A stretch of DNA of 64,000 nucleotides, taken from assembly GCF_004117855.1 (NCBI RefSeq), contig NZ_QWBW01000020.1, positions 1-64,000 of the forward strand. Reading direction: 5' to 3'. The position numbers and the translations under genes were made by a program. The notes beneath the pieces are model-generated. The model was not told where the DNA came from. It saw only the letters and a list, made by a program, of their open reading frames with translations, and ran no database searches. This stretch comes from Modicisalibacter coralii. Lineage in GTDB: Bacteria > Pseudomonadota > Gammaproteobacteria > Pseudomonadales > Halomonadaceae. Position 1 is the stretch's first letter. Each line of letters begins with the position of its first letter. Shown piece after piece: positions 8,087-16,419 of this stretch.

Positions 8087-8161
8087 GGCGAATCGGTAAG
8101 TCGCCGGCCGGGTAGGTCGTGTCGAGAGAGGGCAAATGAGAGGGGGCAAATGGCGGCCATG

Positions 8162-8192
8162 AAAAAGCCCCCAAGCAAGGCTTGGGGGCTTT
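8162..8192 (-). terminator. Rho-independent terminator of the tRNA-Leu cluster
   Basis: A perfect 13-bp stem (8164-8176 with 8180-8192) around a 3-nt loop; read on the minus strand it is followed by a U-run (AAAAA at 8162-8166 on the plus strand). It lies 8 bp past the CCA end of the last tRNA-Leu, so it ends the tRNA transcript. Confidence 0.92.
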
Positions 8193-8200
8193 CCGGAATC

Positions 8201-8287
8201 TGGTGCCCAGGAGAGGACTTGAACCTCCACGTCCGTAAGGACACTAGCACCTGAAGCTAGCGCGTCTACCAATTCCGCCACCTGGGC
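8201..8287 (-). tRNA. tRNA-Leu (anticodon CAG), copy 1
   Basis: 87 nt including an encoded CCA. Acceptor GCCCAGG pairs with CCTGGGC, followed by discriminator A and CCA. The anticodon stem CTAGC/GCTAG encloses loop TTCAGGT (anticodon CAG), there is a long variable arm of the class II type (TGTCCTTACGGACG), and the T loop is TTCAAGT. It reads CUG, the dominant Leu codon in this GC-rich genome. Last of three identical genes in transcription order. Confidence 0.97.
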
Positions 8288-8311
8288 GCATCATGTTCGG
8301 CCGTATTCGCG

Positions 8312-8398
8312 TGGTGCCCAGGAGAGGACTTGAACCTCCACGTCCGTAAGGACACTAGCACCTGAAGCTAGCGCGTCTACCAATTCCGCCACCTGGGC
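8312..8398 (-). tRNA. tRNA-Leu (anticodon CAG), copy 2
   Basis: 87-nt gene identical to the copies on both sides, including the encoded CCA. A 24-bp spacer separates it from copy 1 and an 86-bp spacer from copy 3, with no promoter or terminator obvious in either spacer, so all three are probably cut from one precursor. Confidence 0.97.
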
Positions 8399-8484
8399 GA
8401 ATACGCAACCGAGTCTTGCATCAAGGGACTTTCACCCCCATGTCTGTGGCGATCGAGGGATATATCGTCACACGACATCGTCGT

Positions 8485-8571
8485 TGGTGCCCAGGAGAGG
8501 ACTTGAACCTCCACGTCCGTAAGGACACTAGCACCTGAAGCTAGCGCGTCTACCAATTCCGCCACCTGGGC
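8485..8571 (-). tRNA. tRNA-Leu (anticodon CAG), copy 3
   Basis: 87-nt gene identical to copies 1 and 2. First in the direction of transcription; the cluster promoter lies immediately upstream, 12 nt before its 5' end. Confidence 0.97.
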
Positions 8572-8583
8572 AAGTGGCCACGA

Positions 8584-8611
8584 ATCATACCGATTCACGG
8601 CCCGAATGCAA
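8584..8611 (-). promoter_or_regulatory. Promoter of the tRNA-Leu cluster
   Basis: On the minus strand TTGCAT (8611-8606) and TATGAT (8589-8584) are separated by 16 bp and end 12 nt before the 5' end of the first tRNA. This is a near-consensus sigma-70 arrangement at the right place for a stable-RNA gene. Confidence 0.7.
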
Positions 8612-8666
8612 GCCCCGTCGGGCAATTTCTGGTGTCGGATCCCGCACCGTCGCAGCGGAGCGATGG

Positions 8667-8695
8667 TTGGGTCGGCTTGTGCGCAACGCTATACT
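8667..8695 (+). promoter_or_regulatory. Putative rnr promoter
   Basis: TTGGGT (8667-8672) and TATACT (8690-8695) with a 17-bp spacer, 75 bp upstream of the rnr ATG. The -10 box is strong and the -35 box moderate. Confidence 0.5.
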
Positions 8696-8769
8696 GCGCG
8701 CATGACACGACTTTCATACGCCATGCCGCGTCCGCTGCCGCCCGAACGACCATCAAGGAAGCAACAATC

Positions 8770-11160
8770 ATGAATCACTGGACGTTAGACGACGATCCGT
8801 ACGCAGCGCGCGAAGCGGACAAATACGACAAGCCGATCCCCAGTCGCGAATTCCTGCTGGCGCGACTCGAGGAGTACGGCAAGCCGATCACCGACGAGAA
8901 CATGAGCCGCATGCTCGGCCTGACCGACGAGGATCAGGCCGAGGCGGTGCGTCGCCGGCTGGCGGCCATGGAGCGCGACGGCCAGATCCTGCGCAACCGC
9001 CGCGGCGCCTATGCGCTGATCGACAAGCTCGATCTGATCAAGGGCAAGGTACTGGGCCATCGCGACGGCATCGGCTTCCTGCTCCGCGATGACGGCAAGA
9101 AGCCCGACCTGGTACTGCCGCCGCGCCAGATGCGCCGGGTGTTCCACGGCGACCACGTGCTGGTGCGCATCAGCGGTCGCGATCGTCGCGGCCGCGACGA
9201 GGCGACCATCGTCGAGGTGCTCTCCCGCAATACCCAGACCCTGGTCGGGGTGTATCGCGAGCGCTCGAGCGAGTTCGGCGTGCTGATCCCCGAGAACACG
9301 CGTATCACCCAGGAGGTGATCGTTCCCAACAGCGCCACCGGCGGGGCGCGCGACGGCCAGGTGGTGTCGGTGCGCATCACCCAGCAGCCGGAAACCCGCG
9401 TGCAGCCGGTCGGTGAAGTGGTCGAGGTGCTCGGCGAACGCATGGACCCGGGGATGGAGATCGACATCGCCATCCGCAGCTACGAGATCCCCGACCACTT
9501 CCCGCCGGAAGTCGAGGAGCAGATCGCCGGCATGTCCGCCGAGGTCGCCGAGGCCGACAAGCGCAACCGCATCGACTTGCGCGACTACCCACTGGTGACC
9601 ATCGACGGCGAGGACGCCAAGGATTTCGACGACGCGGTCTGCGCCTGGAAGACCAAGTCGGGCAGCTGGAAGCTGATCGTGGCGATCGCCGACGTCTCGC
9701 ACTACGTGCGTCCCGGCACGGCGCTCGATCAGGAAGCGCACATCCGCGGCAACTCGGTGTACTTCCCCGGGCAGGTGGTGCCCATGCTGCCCGAGCTGCT
9801 CTCCAACGGGCTGTGCTCGCTCAACCCCGAGGTCGACCGCCTGACGCTGGTCTGCGAGATGAACATCTCCAAGACCGGGGCGATCAGCCGCTACCGCTTC
9901 TACGAGGCGGTGATCCGCTCGCACGCCCGGCTGACCTACAACCAGGTCGGCGAGATGCTCGAATCCCCCGACACGCCGCTCGGCCAGGAGCTCTGCCAGC
10001 GCTACAGCGAGCTGCTGCCGGCGCTGACCAACCTGCACTCGCTCTACAAGCTGCTGCGCCAGTCCCGGGAGCAGCGCGGCGCGATCGATTTCGAGACCAC
10101 CGAGACCGAGATCCTGTTCAACGCCGATCGCAAGATCGAGGCCATCGTGCCGCGCTCGCGCAACGACGCCCACAAGCTGATCGAGGAGTGCATGCTGGCG
10201 GCCAACGTGGCTACCGCGAGGTTCCTCGACAAGCACGATCTGCCGGCCCTGTACCGCATCCACCAGCCGCCCTCGGCGGAACGCCTCGACAAGCTGAGGC
10301 TGTTCCTCAACGAACTGGGCCTGACCCTGCCCGGCGGCGACGAGCCCACGCCGCAGGACTTCCAGCAGCTGCGCGAGACGATCAAGGATCGCCCCGACGC
10401 CGACATCATCCAGACGGTGATGCTGCGCTCGATGAGCCAGGCGGTCTATTCGCCGCACAACGAGGGGCACTTCGGCCTGGCCTACCAGGCCTACGCGCAC
10501 TTCACCTCGCCGATCCGGCGCTATCCGGACCTGCTGGTGCACCGTGCGATCCGCTCGGTGATCCGCGGGCCGCGGCAGACCAACACGGTGCTGCGCGCCG
10601 AGGGCGCGCCGGTGGAGAAGCCGTCCACCTGGTGCCCTTACACCTTCGAGCAGATGATCGAGCTCGGCGAGCACTGCTCGATGACCGAGCGCCGCGCCGA
10701 CGACGCCACCCGCGACGTCGCCGACTGGCTGAAGTGCGAATTCATGTCCGACAAGGTCGGCGAGGTGTTCGAGGGCACCATCGCCTCGGTGATCCAGTTC
10801 GGCCTCTTCGTGCGCCTCAACGACGTCTACGTGGAAGGCCTGGTGCACGTCACCTCGCTGCCCTCCGACTACTACCACTACGAGCCCGAGAAGCATCGTC
10901 TCAAGGGCGAGCGCGGCGGCCTCGCCTACCGGCTCGGCGACGGGGTCACCGTGCAGGTCGCGCGGGTCGATCTCGACGAGCGCAAGATCGACTTCGAGCT
11001 GTTCGACGAGCGTCCGCGCCGCCAGCGTAGCGCGCCCAAGGCCAACGTGGCCGGCGGCTCGGGCGAGGACAAGTCCGGCCGCAAGAAGCCGCGCCGGCGC
11101 AAGCAGCGTCCCGGCAAGGGCGAACGCACGCGGCGCGGCCCGTCGGGGGACCGTTCGTGA
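8770..11160 (+). CDS. rnr: Ribonuclease R
   Basis: 796-residue 3'-to-5' exoribonuclease that degrades structured RNA and takes part in rRNA quality control and trans-translation-linked decay. An N-terminal winged-helix/RNase-R leader and cold-shock domains occupy about residues 20-230, then the RNB core with the catalytic cluster DGEDAKDFDDAV (D279, D285, D287, D288), an S1 domain from about residue 660 (GEVFEGTIASVIQFGLFV), and a Lys/Arg-rich tail of about 45 residues. The ATG at 8770 (AAGGAAG upstream) is chosen over earlier in-frame codons. The stop overlaps the rlmB start (GTGA), the classical rnr-rlmB pair. Confidence 0.97.
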   Translation: MNHWTLDDDPYAAREADKYDKPIPSREFLLARLEEYGKPITDENMSRMLGLTDEDQAEAVRRRLAAMERDGQILRNRRGAYALIDKLDLIKGKVLGHRDGIGFLLRDDGKKPDLVLPPRQMRRVFHGDHVLVRISGRDRRGRDEATIVEVLSRNTQTLVGVYRERSSEFGVLIPENTRITQEVIVPNSATGGARDGQVVSVRITQQPETRVQPVGEVVEVLGERMDPGMEIDIAIRSYEIPDHFPPEVEEQIAGMSAEVAEADKRNRIDLRDYPLVTIDGEDAKDFDDAVCAWKTKSGSWKLIVAIADVSHYVRPGTALDQEAHIRGNSVYFPGQVVPMLPELLSNGLCSLNPEVDRLTLVCEMNISKTGAISRYRFYEAVIRSHARLTYNQVGEMLESPDTPLGQELCQRYSELLPALTNLHSLYKLLRQSREQRGAIDFETTETEILFNADRKIEAIVPRSRNDAHKLIEECMLAANVATARFLDKHDLPALYRIHQPPSAERLDKLRLFLNELGLTLPGGDEPTPQDFQQLRETIKDRPDADIIQTVMLRSMSQAVYSPHNEGHFGLAYQAYAHFTSPIRRYPDLLVHRAIRSVIRGPRQTNTVLRAEGAPVEKPSTWCPYTFEQMIELGEHCSMTERRADDATRDVADWLKCEFMSDKVGEVFEGTIASVIQFGLFVRLNDVYVEGLVHVTSLPSDYYHYEPEKHRLKGERGGLAYRLGDGVTVQVARVDLDERKIDFELFDERPRRQRSAPKANVAGGSGEDKSGRKKPRRRKQRPGKGERTRRGPSGDRS

Positions 11161-11984
11161 GTCGTGGCGACAAGAGCGGCAAGCCGCGGCGGCGCGGCAA
11201 GTCGCACGGCGCCGCGGTCACGGCGCCTGCCGGCCTGGACGGGGTGTTCGGCGTGCATGCCGTCGACGCCCTGCTGGCGCGTGGCGAGCGCCCCCGGGAG
11301 GTGTGGTATCAGGACGGCGAGGCCCGCGCGCGCCTCGGCGAGCTGCTCGAGCGGGCCGGCGCCGCCGGCGCCCGGCTGGTGGCGCAGCCCCGCGAGACCC
11401 TGGACGCGCTCTCCCAGGGCGCCAGTCATCAGGGGGTCGTCGCCTTCTGCCCGCCGCTCACGCCGCACAGCGAGGAAGAACTCTGGCATCGGCTGGGTGG
11501 CTGGCCGCATGCCGCGCCGCCGCTGCTGCTGGTGCTCGACGGCGTCACCGACGTCCACAACTTCGGCGCCTGCCTGCGCAGCGCCGACGCCGCCGGCGCG
11601 CACGGTGTGGTGGTCCCCAAGGACAAGGCGGCGCCGCTCAACGCCACGGTGCGCAAGGTGGCCTGCGGGGCCGCCGAGAGCGTGCCAGTGTACCGCGTCA
11701 CCAACCTGGCGCGAGCCATCGGGCGGCTCAAGGAGGGGGGCGTGTGGGTCATCGGCACCGCCGGCGAGGCCGACATCGAGCTCTTCGAGGCCGATTTCGC
11801 CGGTCCCTCGGCACTGGTGATGGGCGCCGAGGGTAAAGGGCTGCGGCGCCTGACCCGCGAGGCCTGCGACGTGCTCGCCCGGTTGCCGATGGCCGGCAGC
11901 GTCTCCAGTCTCAACGTCTCGGTGGCCACCGGCATCGGGCTGTTCGAGGCGGTGCGCCAGCGGCGTGGTGCGCCGGCGCGCTGA
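11157..11984 (+). CDS. rlmB: 23S rRNA (guanosine(2251)-2'-O)-methyltransferase
   Basis: 275-residue SpoU-class SPOUT enzyme. The N-terminal substrate-binding domain begins at GVFGVHAVDALL after a basic extension of about 28 residues rich in Arg, Lys and Ser. The knotted C-terminal domain carries motif 1 (DGVTDVHNFGACLRSA), motif 2 (ALVMGAEGKGLRRL) and motif 3 (LPMAGSVSSLNVSVATGI). It methylates the ribose of G2251 in the peptidyl-transferase P loop. The GTG start overlaps the rnr stop by four bases, indicating translational coupling. The basic N-terminal extension is longer than in E. coli. Confidence 0.96.
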   Translation: MSRGDKSGKPRRRGKSHGAAVTAPAGLDGVFGVHAVDALLARGERPREVWYQDGEARARLGELLERAGAAGARLVAQPRETLDALSQGASHQGVVAFCPPLTPHSEEELWHRLGGWPHAAPPLLLVLDGVTDVHNFGACLRSADAAGAHGVVVPKDKAAPLNATVRKVACGAAESVPVYRVTNLARAIGRLKEGGVWVIGTAGEADIELFEADFAGPSALVMGAEGKGLRRLTREACDVLARLPMAGSVSSLNVSVATGIGLFEAVRQRRGAPAR

Positions 11985-12018
11985 TTCTCGTTGAGATAGA
12001 ACCTCGCCGAGGGCGCCC

Positions 12019-12107
12019 TCGACAGGTCGAAGGGGAGGCCTTTTGCCACGGATGGCATAAGTAGCGTCCAGGGAAGGATCGACAGCGCCTCCCCGCAGAT
12101 CTGTCGA
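12019..12107. repeat. Structured intergenic repeat, copy A
   Basis: Copy of an element also present at 47584-47667. The shared core reads TTTGCCAYGGATGGCAWA, then GTAG, CCAGGGA and ACAGCGCC. Around the core, GGGGAGGC (12032-12039) pairs with GCCTCCCC (12087-12094) and TCGACAG (12019-12025) pairs with CTGTCGA (12101-12107). It follows rlmB and lies upstream of the rpsF promoter. I recall similar segments scattered in Halomonas and Marinobacter genomes; its function is not known to me. Confidence 0.75.
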
Positions 12108-12155
12108 TGGTTCAGCCCCGAGTTGCAAGAGCGTCGCGATTCTCGATGTGGCGGC

Positions 12156-12184
12156 TTGCATGGGCGGGGCGGCGTCACTACAAT
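12156..12184 (+). promoter_or_regulatory. Promoter of the rpsF-rpsR-rplI operon
   Basis: TTGCAT (12156-12161) and TACAAT (12179-12184) with the optimal 17-bp spacer, 105 bp upstream of rpsF. The roughly 100-nt leader leaves room for translational control by S6:S18, which is known in many bacteria; I do not see an unambiguous S6:S18-binding motif by eye. Confidence 0.65.
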
Positions 12185-12289
12185 TGTGCGGTTCTTCGAA
12201 CACCCTCACCCAGTATCCACGACTCCTTGCTTCCGTCTGGCCAGTTCGTCTGTTGCCACGGGGAAGCTGTCAAACCGAAAGGAGACACC

Positions 12290-12682
12290 ATGCGTCATTA
12301 CGAAATCGTGTTCATGGTCCATCCGGATCAGAGCGAGCAGGTTCCGGCGATGGTCGAGCGCTACACCAGCCTCGTCACCGAAAACGGCGGTACCGTGCAT
12401 CGTCTCGAGGATTGGGGGCGCCGTCATCTGGCCTACCCGATCAACAAGATTCACAAGGCTCACTACGTGCTGATGAACATCGAGTGCCGCGGCGAGACTC
12501 TCGAGGAGATCGAGAACATCTTCCGCTTCAACGATGCGATCATCCGCAGCCTGGTCGTGCGCTGCAAGGAAGCCGTGACCGAGGCCTCGCCGATGATGAA
12601 GGCCGCCGAGGACAAGGGCCGTCGTCGCGACGAGAAGTCCGACAAGCCGCGTACCGAGCGCGCCGAAGCCGCCGCCAGCTGA
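12290..12682 (+). CDS. rpsF: 30S ribosomal protein S6
   Basis: 130-residue bS6 ([14 protein letters not shown]...), which binds the central domain of 16S rRNA as a heterodimer with S18. The core of about 95 residues includes [22 protein letters not shown]; the charged tail ([22 protein letters not shown]) is the variable C-terminus that in E. coli receives post-translational glutamates, although here it is mixed in charge and ends in alanines. AAAGGAGA precedes the ATG at 12290. First gene of the rpsF-rpsR-membrane protein-rplI group. Confidence 0.98.
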   Translation: MRHYEIVFMVHPDQSEQVPAMVERYTSLVTENGGTVHRLEDWGRRHLAYPINKIHKAHYVLMNIECRGETLEEIENIFRFNDAIIRSLVVRCKEAVTEASPMMKAAEDKGRRRDEKSDKPRTERAEAAAS

Positions 12683-12772
12683 GCACGCACGCGTCGGCCG
12701 GCGAGCGCGTCGCGCTCGGCGGACGGCGAATCCGTGTTCCCGTGAATCTTTGCTCGTCCAGGAGGACAATCC

Positions 12773-13000
12773 ATGGCACGCTTTTTCCGTCGCCGCAAGT
12801 TCTGCCGCTTCACTGCCGAAGGCGTGAAGTATATCGATTACAAGGATATCGATACCCTCAAGGCCTACATCACCGAGACCGGCAAGATCGTCCCCAGCCG
12901 CATCACCGGGACGCGTGCGCGTTACCAGCGTCAGCTGTCGACCGCCATCAAGCGGGCTCGCTATCTGGCGCTGCTGCCGTACACCGATAGCCACCAGTAA
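12773..13000 (+). CDS. rpsR: 30S ribosomal protein S18
   Basis: 75-residue bS18, full length ([13 protein letters not shown]...). The basic N-terminus and the [16 protein letters not shown]-type rRNA contact segment are conserved. It lies 90 bp after rpsF with its own AGGAGG ribosome site and 14 bp before the next gene. Confidence 0.98.
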   Translation: MARFFRRRKFCRFTAEGVKYIDYKDIDTLKAYITETGKIVPSRITGTRARYQRQLSTAIKRARYLALLPYTDSHQ

Positions 13001-13014
13001 GCCGATATCGCGCA

Positions 13015-13866
13015 ATGTTGCCCCTGGCTCGCTGGGTCATGCGCGGCACCCCGCACGCCACGGGGGCCGCTGCCGCTGCCGCCCTGGTTCCCTGGCTGTT
13101 CTGGCTGAGTGCCGCGATCGCCGCCCTGGTGACGTTGCGGCGCGGCCTGGCGCCGGCCCTGCCGGTGATCATCGCCGCGGCACTGCCCACCGGCTGGTGG
13201 TGGATGCGCGGCGACGCCATCCCGCTGGCCAGCCTGCTGCTGGTGACGCTGATGGCGGTGGTGCTGCGCGCGCGGATGCGCTGGAGCGAGACGCTGATCG
13301 TCGCCACGCTGGTCGCGGCGGTGATGATCCAGATCGGCGTGTTCCTGCCGCCGGGGGGCGCCGGGCCGCTGCTCGACACCCTGCGTCAGAGTTCGCCGGA
13401 GGTCGGGCGCATGCTCGACGATCTGGCCGCTCGGGGGGTGGATACCCAGCGGATGGCCGCGCTGCTGATCGGCGGCGTCACCGGGCTGATCGTCACGCTG
13501 GCCAGCGTGGCCTGTCTGGCGCTGGCGCGCAGCTGGCAGGCGGGGCTCTATAACCCGGGCGGGTTTCGCAGCGAGTTCCACACCCTGCGTCTGGGCAGCC
13601 GCGAGCTGCTGATGCTGCTCGCCATCGCCGTGGTCGGCGGTCTGCTGACCTGGCCGGCCCTGGCGATCATGAGCTGGGTACCGCTGCTGGTGAGCGGCGT
13701 TGCGCTGATACACGGACTGATTGGTCTCAAGGGGATGAACGGGCTCTGGCTGGTGGCATTCTATGCATTGCTGCTGACCACCTGGCCCATGATTCTGATT
13801 GTGCTGCTGCTGGGTCTCATCGACACCTTCGCGGACTTCCGCGGCCGGCTGGCCCGCAGCCAATGA
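13015..13866 (+). CDS. Multi-pass membrane protein between rpsR and rplI (DUF2232-like)
   Basis: 283 residues with about seven to eight hydrophobic segments spread from residue 17 to the end. A protein of this kind sits between rpsR and rplI in Pseudomonas and many other gammaproteobacteria, and a DUF2232 (YybS-like) match would be expected; I make that link from position and topology, not from a motif. Function is unknown. It lies 14 bp after rpsR and 15 bp before rplI, so it is co-expressed with ribosomal proteins without any obvious ribosomal role. The start is at ATG 13015; no strong ribosome site is visible, which suggests low or coupled translation. Confidence 0.8.
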   Translation: MLPLARWVMRGTPHATGAAAAAALVPWLFWLSAAIAALVTLRRGLAPALPVIIAAALPTGWWWMRGDAIPLASLLLVTLMAVVLRARMRWSETLIVATLVAAVMIQIGVFLPPGGAGPLLDTLRQSSPEVGRMLDDLAARGVDTQRMAALLIGGVTGLIVTLASVACLALARSWQAGLYNPGGFRSEFHTLRLGSRELLMLLAIAVVGGLLTWPALAIMSWVPLLVSGVALIHGLIGLKGMNGLWLVAFYALLLTTWPMILIVLLLGLIDTFADFRGRLARSQ

Positions 13867-13881
13867 CAAGAGGTTAACGAG

Positions 13882-14328
13882 ATGGAAGTCATTCTGCTCG
13901 ACAAGATCGGCAAGCTGGGTGCCCTGGGTGACAAGGTCACCGTCAAGCCCGGTTACGGCCGTAACTATCTGGTGCCCTACGGCCTGGCCGTACCGGCAAC
14001 CAAGGAAAACGTCTCTGCCTTCGAGGCGCAGCGTGCGGAACTGGAAGCTCAGGCCGCCGATCGCCAGCGCGAAGCCGAAGCGCGTGCCGAACAGCTCAAC
14101 GACATCGAGCTGTCGCTGGTCGCCAAGGCCGGCGACGAAGGCAAGCTGTTCGGTTCCATCGGTCCGCGTGACCTGGCCGACGCCCTGAGCCAGGCCGGCA
14201 TCGACGTCGCCAAGAGCGAAGTGCGCATGCCCGAAGGCCCGATCCGCGCCACCGGCGAATACGACATCCAGCTGCACCTGCACGCGGAAGTCGACGCCAC
14301 CGTGCGCATCGTGGTGGTGGCCGAGTAA
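13882..14328 (+). CDS. rplI: 50S ribosomal protein L9
   Basis: 148-residue bL9, full length. The N-terminal rRNA-binding domain is typical ([17 protein letters not shown]...[16 protein letters not shown]), followed by the long connecting helix rich in Glu, Ala and Arg (residues 45-75) and the C-terminal domain with the [16 protein letters not shown] motif. AAGAGGTTAACGAG precedes the ATG. Last gene of the operon, with a strong terminator about 35 bp downstream. Confidence 0.98.
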   Translation: MEVILLDKIGKLGALGDKVTVKPGYGRNYLVPYGLAVPATKENVSAFEAQRAELEAQAADRQREAEARAEQLNDIELSLVAKAGDEGKLFGSIGPRDLADALSQAGIDVAKSEVRMPEGPIRATGEYDIQLHLHAEVDATVRIVVVAE

Positions 14329-14363
14329 GCCACGCCGCGTGGCCGGCCGAGCCGGCAGACGAC

Positions 14364-14400
14364 AAAGCGCGACCGCCTTCGGGCGTCGCGCTTTCTTTTT
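14364..14400 (+). terminator. Rho-independent terminator after rplI
   Basis: Stem AAAGCGCGA-CGCC closed by the stable TTCG tetraloop, then GGCG-TCGCGCTTT and a run of T (TTTCTTTTT). It ends the rpsF operon and separates it from dnaB. Confidence 0.93.
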
Positions 14401-14531
14401 GAGGCCGTGACGACCATGGGGTCGTCGCGGCAGCTGGGGTAGAATGGGCGCGGCCGCCTCGACGGGGCGCCGTGAGTCCCGGCTCGCGCGGCCCGCACCG
14501 GTGCGAGCCTGCAATCTCGGATGAACCTCCC

Positions 14532-15920
14532 ATGACTGACTCCCTGGAACTGGATCAGGAAACGGCCGCCCTCAAGGTGCCGCCCCATTCGCTCGAGGCC
14601 GAGCAGTCGGTGCTCGGCGGGCTGATGCTCGACAACACCGCCTGGGATACCGTTTCCGAGCGTCTGGTGGCGGACGACTTCTACCGCTACGAGCACCGTC
14701 TGGTGTTCAACGTGATGATCCAGCTCGCCGAGGGCGCCCATCCGCTCGACGTGGTGACGCTCTCCGAGGCGCTGGAATCGCGCGATCAACTCGAGACCGT
14801 GGGCGGGCTGGCGTATCTCGCCGAGCTGGCGCGCAACACGCCCTCGGCGAGCAACATCCGCGCCTACGCCGACATCGTTCGCGAGCGCGCCACCCTGCGC
14901 AAGCTGATCCAGGCCGCCAACCAGATCGCCGAAGGGGCCTTCGCCCCGCAGGGCCGCCCCTCCGACGAACTGGTCAACGAGGCCGAGCGACTGGTCTTCC
15001 AGATCAGCGAGTCGCGCCCCAAGATGGGCGGGCCGATCGGCATGAGCGATCTGCTCGCCAAGGCGGTGGACCGCATCGACGAGCTGTTCAACATGCAGGG
15101 GCAGATGACCGGGCTGTCGTCGGGCTTTCGCGATCTCGACGACATGACCTCGGGGCTGCAGCCCTCGGATCTGGTGATCATTGCCGGGCGCCCGTCGATG
15201 GGCAAGACCACCTTCGCCATGAACCTGGTCGAGCACGCGGTGATCTCCAGCGACAAGCCGGTGATGGTGTTCTCGATGGAGATGCCCGCCGAGTCGCTGA
15301 TGCTGCGCATGCTCTCCTCGCTGGGGCGCATCGACCAGACCCGGGTGCGGACCGGTCAGCTCGAGGACGAGGACTGGCCGCGGCTCACCTCGGCGGTCAA
15401 TCTGCTCAAGGACAAGCAGCTGTTCATCGACGATACCGCGGCGCTGTCGCCCAACGAGATGCGCTCGCGGATCCGGCGGATCGTGCGCGAGCACGGCAAC
15501 CTCGGCCTGATCATGATCGACTACCTGCAGTTGATGCAGATCCCTGGCTTCGCCGAGAACCGCACCGGCGAGATCTCGGAGATCTCGCGCTCGCTCAAGG
15601 GGCTGGCCAAGGAGTTCGGCTGCCCGGTGATCGCCCTGTCGCAGCTCAACCGCTCGCTCGAGCAGCGGCCCAACAAGCGCCCGGTGATGTCGGACCTGCG
15701 CGAGTCGGGTGCCATCGAGCAGGATGCCGACCTGATCGCCTTCGTCTATCGTGATGAGGTCTACAATCCGGACAACCCCGACAACAAGGGGCTGGCCGAG
15801 CTGATCATCGGCAAGCAGCGTAACGGCCCCATCGGCACCGTGCACCTGGCGTTCATCGGCAAGTACACGCGTTTCGAGGATCTCGCCCCGGATAGCTACG
15901 GGCAGCATTTCGGCGAGTAG
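14532..15920 (+). CDS. dnaB: Replicative DNA helicase DnaB
   Basis: 462-residue hexameric 5'-to-3' helicase of the replication fork. The N-terminal DnaG-interacting domain begins with PPHSLEAEQSVLGGLMLD, a linker follows, and the RecA-like C-terminal domain has Walker A AGRPSMGKTT near residue 220, the arginine-rich RSRIRR segment, IMIDYLQLM (Walker B) and SQLNRSLEQRPNKRP. No intein interrupts the usual insertion sites. The ATG at 14532 matches family N-termini. Downstream of the rplI terminator, so separately transcribed. Confidence 0.97.
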   Translation: MTDSLELDQETAALKVPPHSLEAEQSVLGGLMLDNTAWDTVSERLVADDFYRYEHRLVFNVMIQLAEGAHPLDVVTLSEALESRDQLETVGGLAYLAELARNTPSASNIRAYADIVRERATLRKLIQAANQIAEGAFAPQGRPSDELVNEAERLVFQISESRPKMGGPIGMSDLLAKAVDRIDELFNMQGQMTGLSSGFRDLDDMTSGLQPSDLVIIAGRPSMGKTTFAMNLVEHAVISSDKPVMVFSMEMPAESLMLRMLSSLGRIDQTRVRTGQLEDEDWPRLTSAVNLLKDKQLFIDDTAALSPNEMRSRIRRIVREHGNLGLIMIDYLQLMQIPGFAENRTGEISEISRSLKGLAKEFGCPVIALSQLNRSLEQRPNKRPVMSDLRESGAIEQDADLIAFVYRDEVYNPDNPDNKGLAELIIGKQRNGPIGTVHLAFIGKYTRFEDLAPDSYGQHFGE

Positions 15921-15943
15921 CGGCGTCGCACGACGCTCGGGGT

Positions 15944-15970
15944 TGAGCCTGTGGTGGGGGGTCGTATAAT
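15944..15970 (+). promoter_or_regulatory. Putative promoter for the small gene at 16055
   Basis: TTGAGC (15944-15949) and a perfect TATAAT (15965-15970), spacer 15 bp (or 16 bp if the -35 box is read as GTTGAG). It lies 85 bp upstream of the gene start and just after dnaB. Confidence 0.5.
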
Positions 15971-16054
15971 GCCGCCCCTCCATCGACGCGCCGGGCGTCC
16001 CGGTCAGCTCGATCGGTCGGCGGCGATCACGCAGTGAATTGAAAGGAGAGACCC

Positions 16055-16357
16055 ATGGCGGGCGGATTCCGACGCGGTTATCGCAAGCGCGCTCCCAAGC
16101 TGGAAATGCGAGGCACCCTCGAGAGCGTCGAGCGCGAGGGCCCCTTCAAGGAGTGGCTGGGGATGCCGGACCTGTATCGCTACACGCTGGTGGTCGACGG
16201 CGTGACCTACAGCTACCAGACCGAGGACGCCGAACTGCCGGTCGGCGAGGGCGACTACGTGGTGTTCCGCTACAAGGAGACCAAGGCCGGCAACTGGGTG
16301 GATCGCAATTCGCTGGGTACCGCCATCGACCCCTCGACCTATCGGCCCGACGCCTGA
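16055..16357 (+). CDS. Hypothetical protein, small beta-rich, 100 residues
   Basis: 100-residue protein I do not recognise. The N-terminus is strongly basic (GGFRRGYRKRAPKLEM), and the rest looks like a small beta-barrel or OB-like unit: MRGTLESVEREG, YRYTLVVDGVTYSYQT, GDYVVFRYKETKAG. No signal peptide, membrane segment or cysteine. Translation signals are excellent (AAAGGAGAG before ATG) and there is a good promoter upstream, so it is very likely a real, well-expressed gene. A nucleic-acid-binding role is possible from the fold impression and basic start; this is a guess. Confidence 0.75.
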   Translation: MAGGFRRGYRKRAPKLEMRGTLESVEREGPFKEWLGMPDLYRYTLVVDGVTYSYQTEDAELPVGEGDYVVFRYKETKAGNWVDRNSLGTAIDPSTYRPDA

Positions 16358-16419
16358 TCGATGGCGCCCGCGGGCGCCATTGTCATCTTCCTGTCATTCC
16401 GGTGTCGCTCAATGGCGGC

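Noticed and set aside
7856-8254. Small open frames between marR and the tRNA terminator
   Set aside because: They overlap the operator-like region, the terminator and the tRNA, and have no ribosome site.
8201-8571. tRNA cluster as an integration site for a genomic island
   Set aside because: No integrase, direct repeat of a tRNA 3' end outside the cluster, or compositional change is seen in the flanks; the three copies are complete genes.
8785-10896. 703-codon open frame antisense to rnr
   Set aside because: Overlaps the conserved RNase R along its whole length; composition and lack of start signals mark it as a shadow frame. The same applies to long antisense frames over dnaB, the EAL-GGDEF gene, rpoD and mrpAB.
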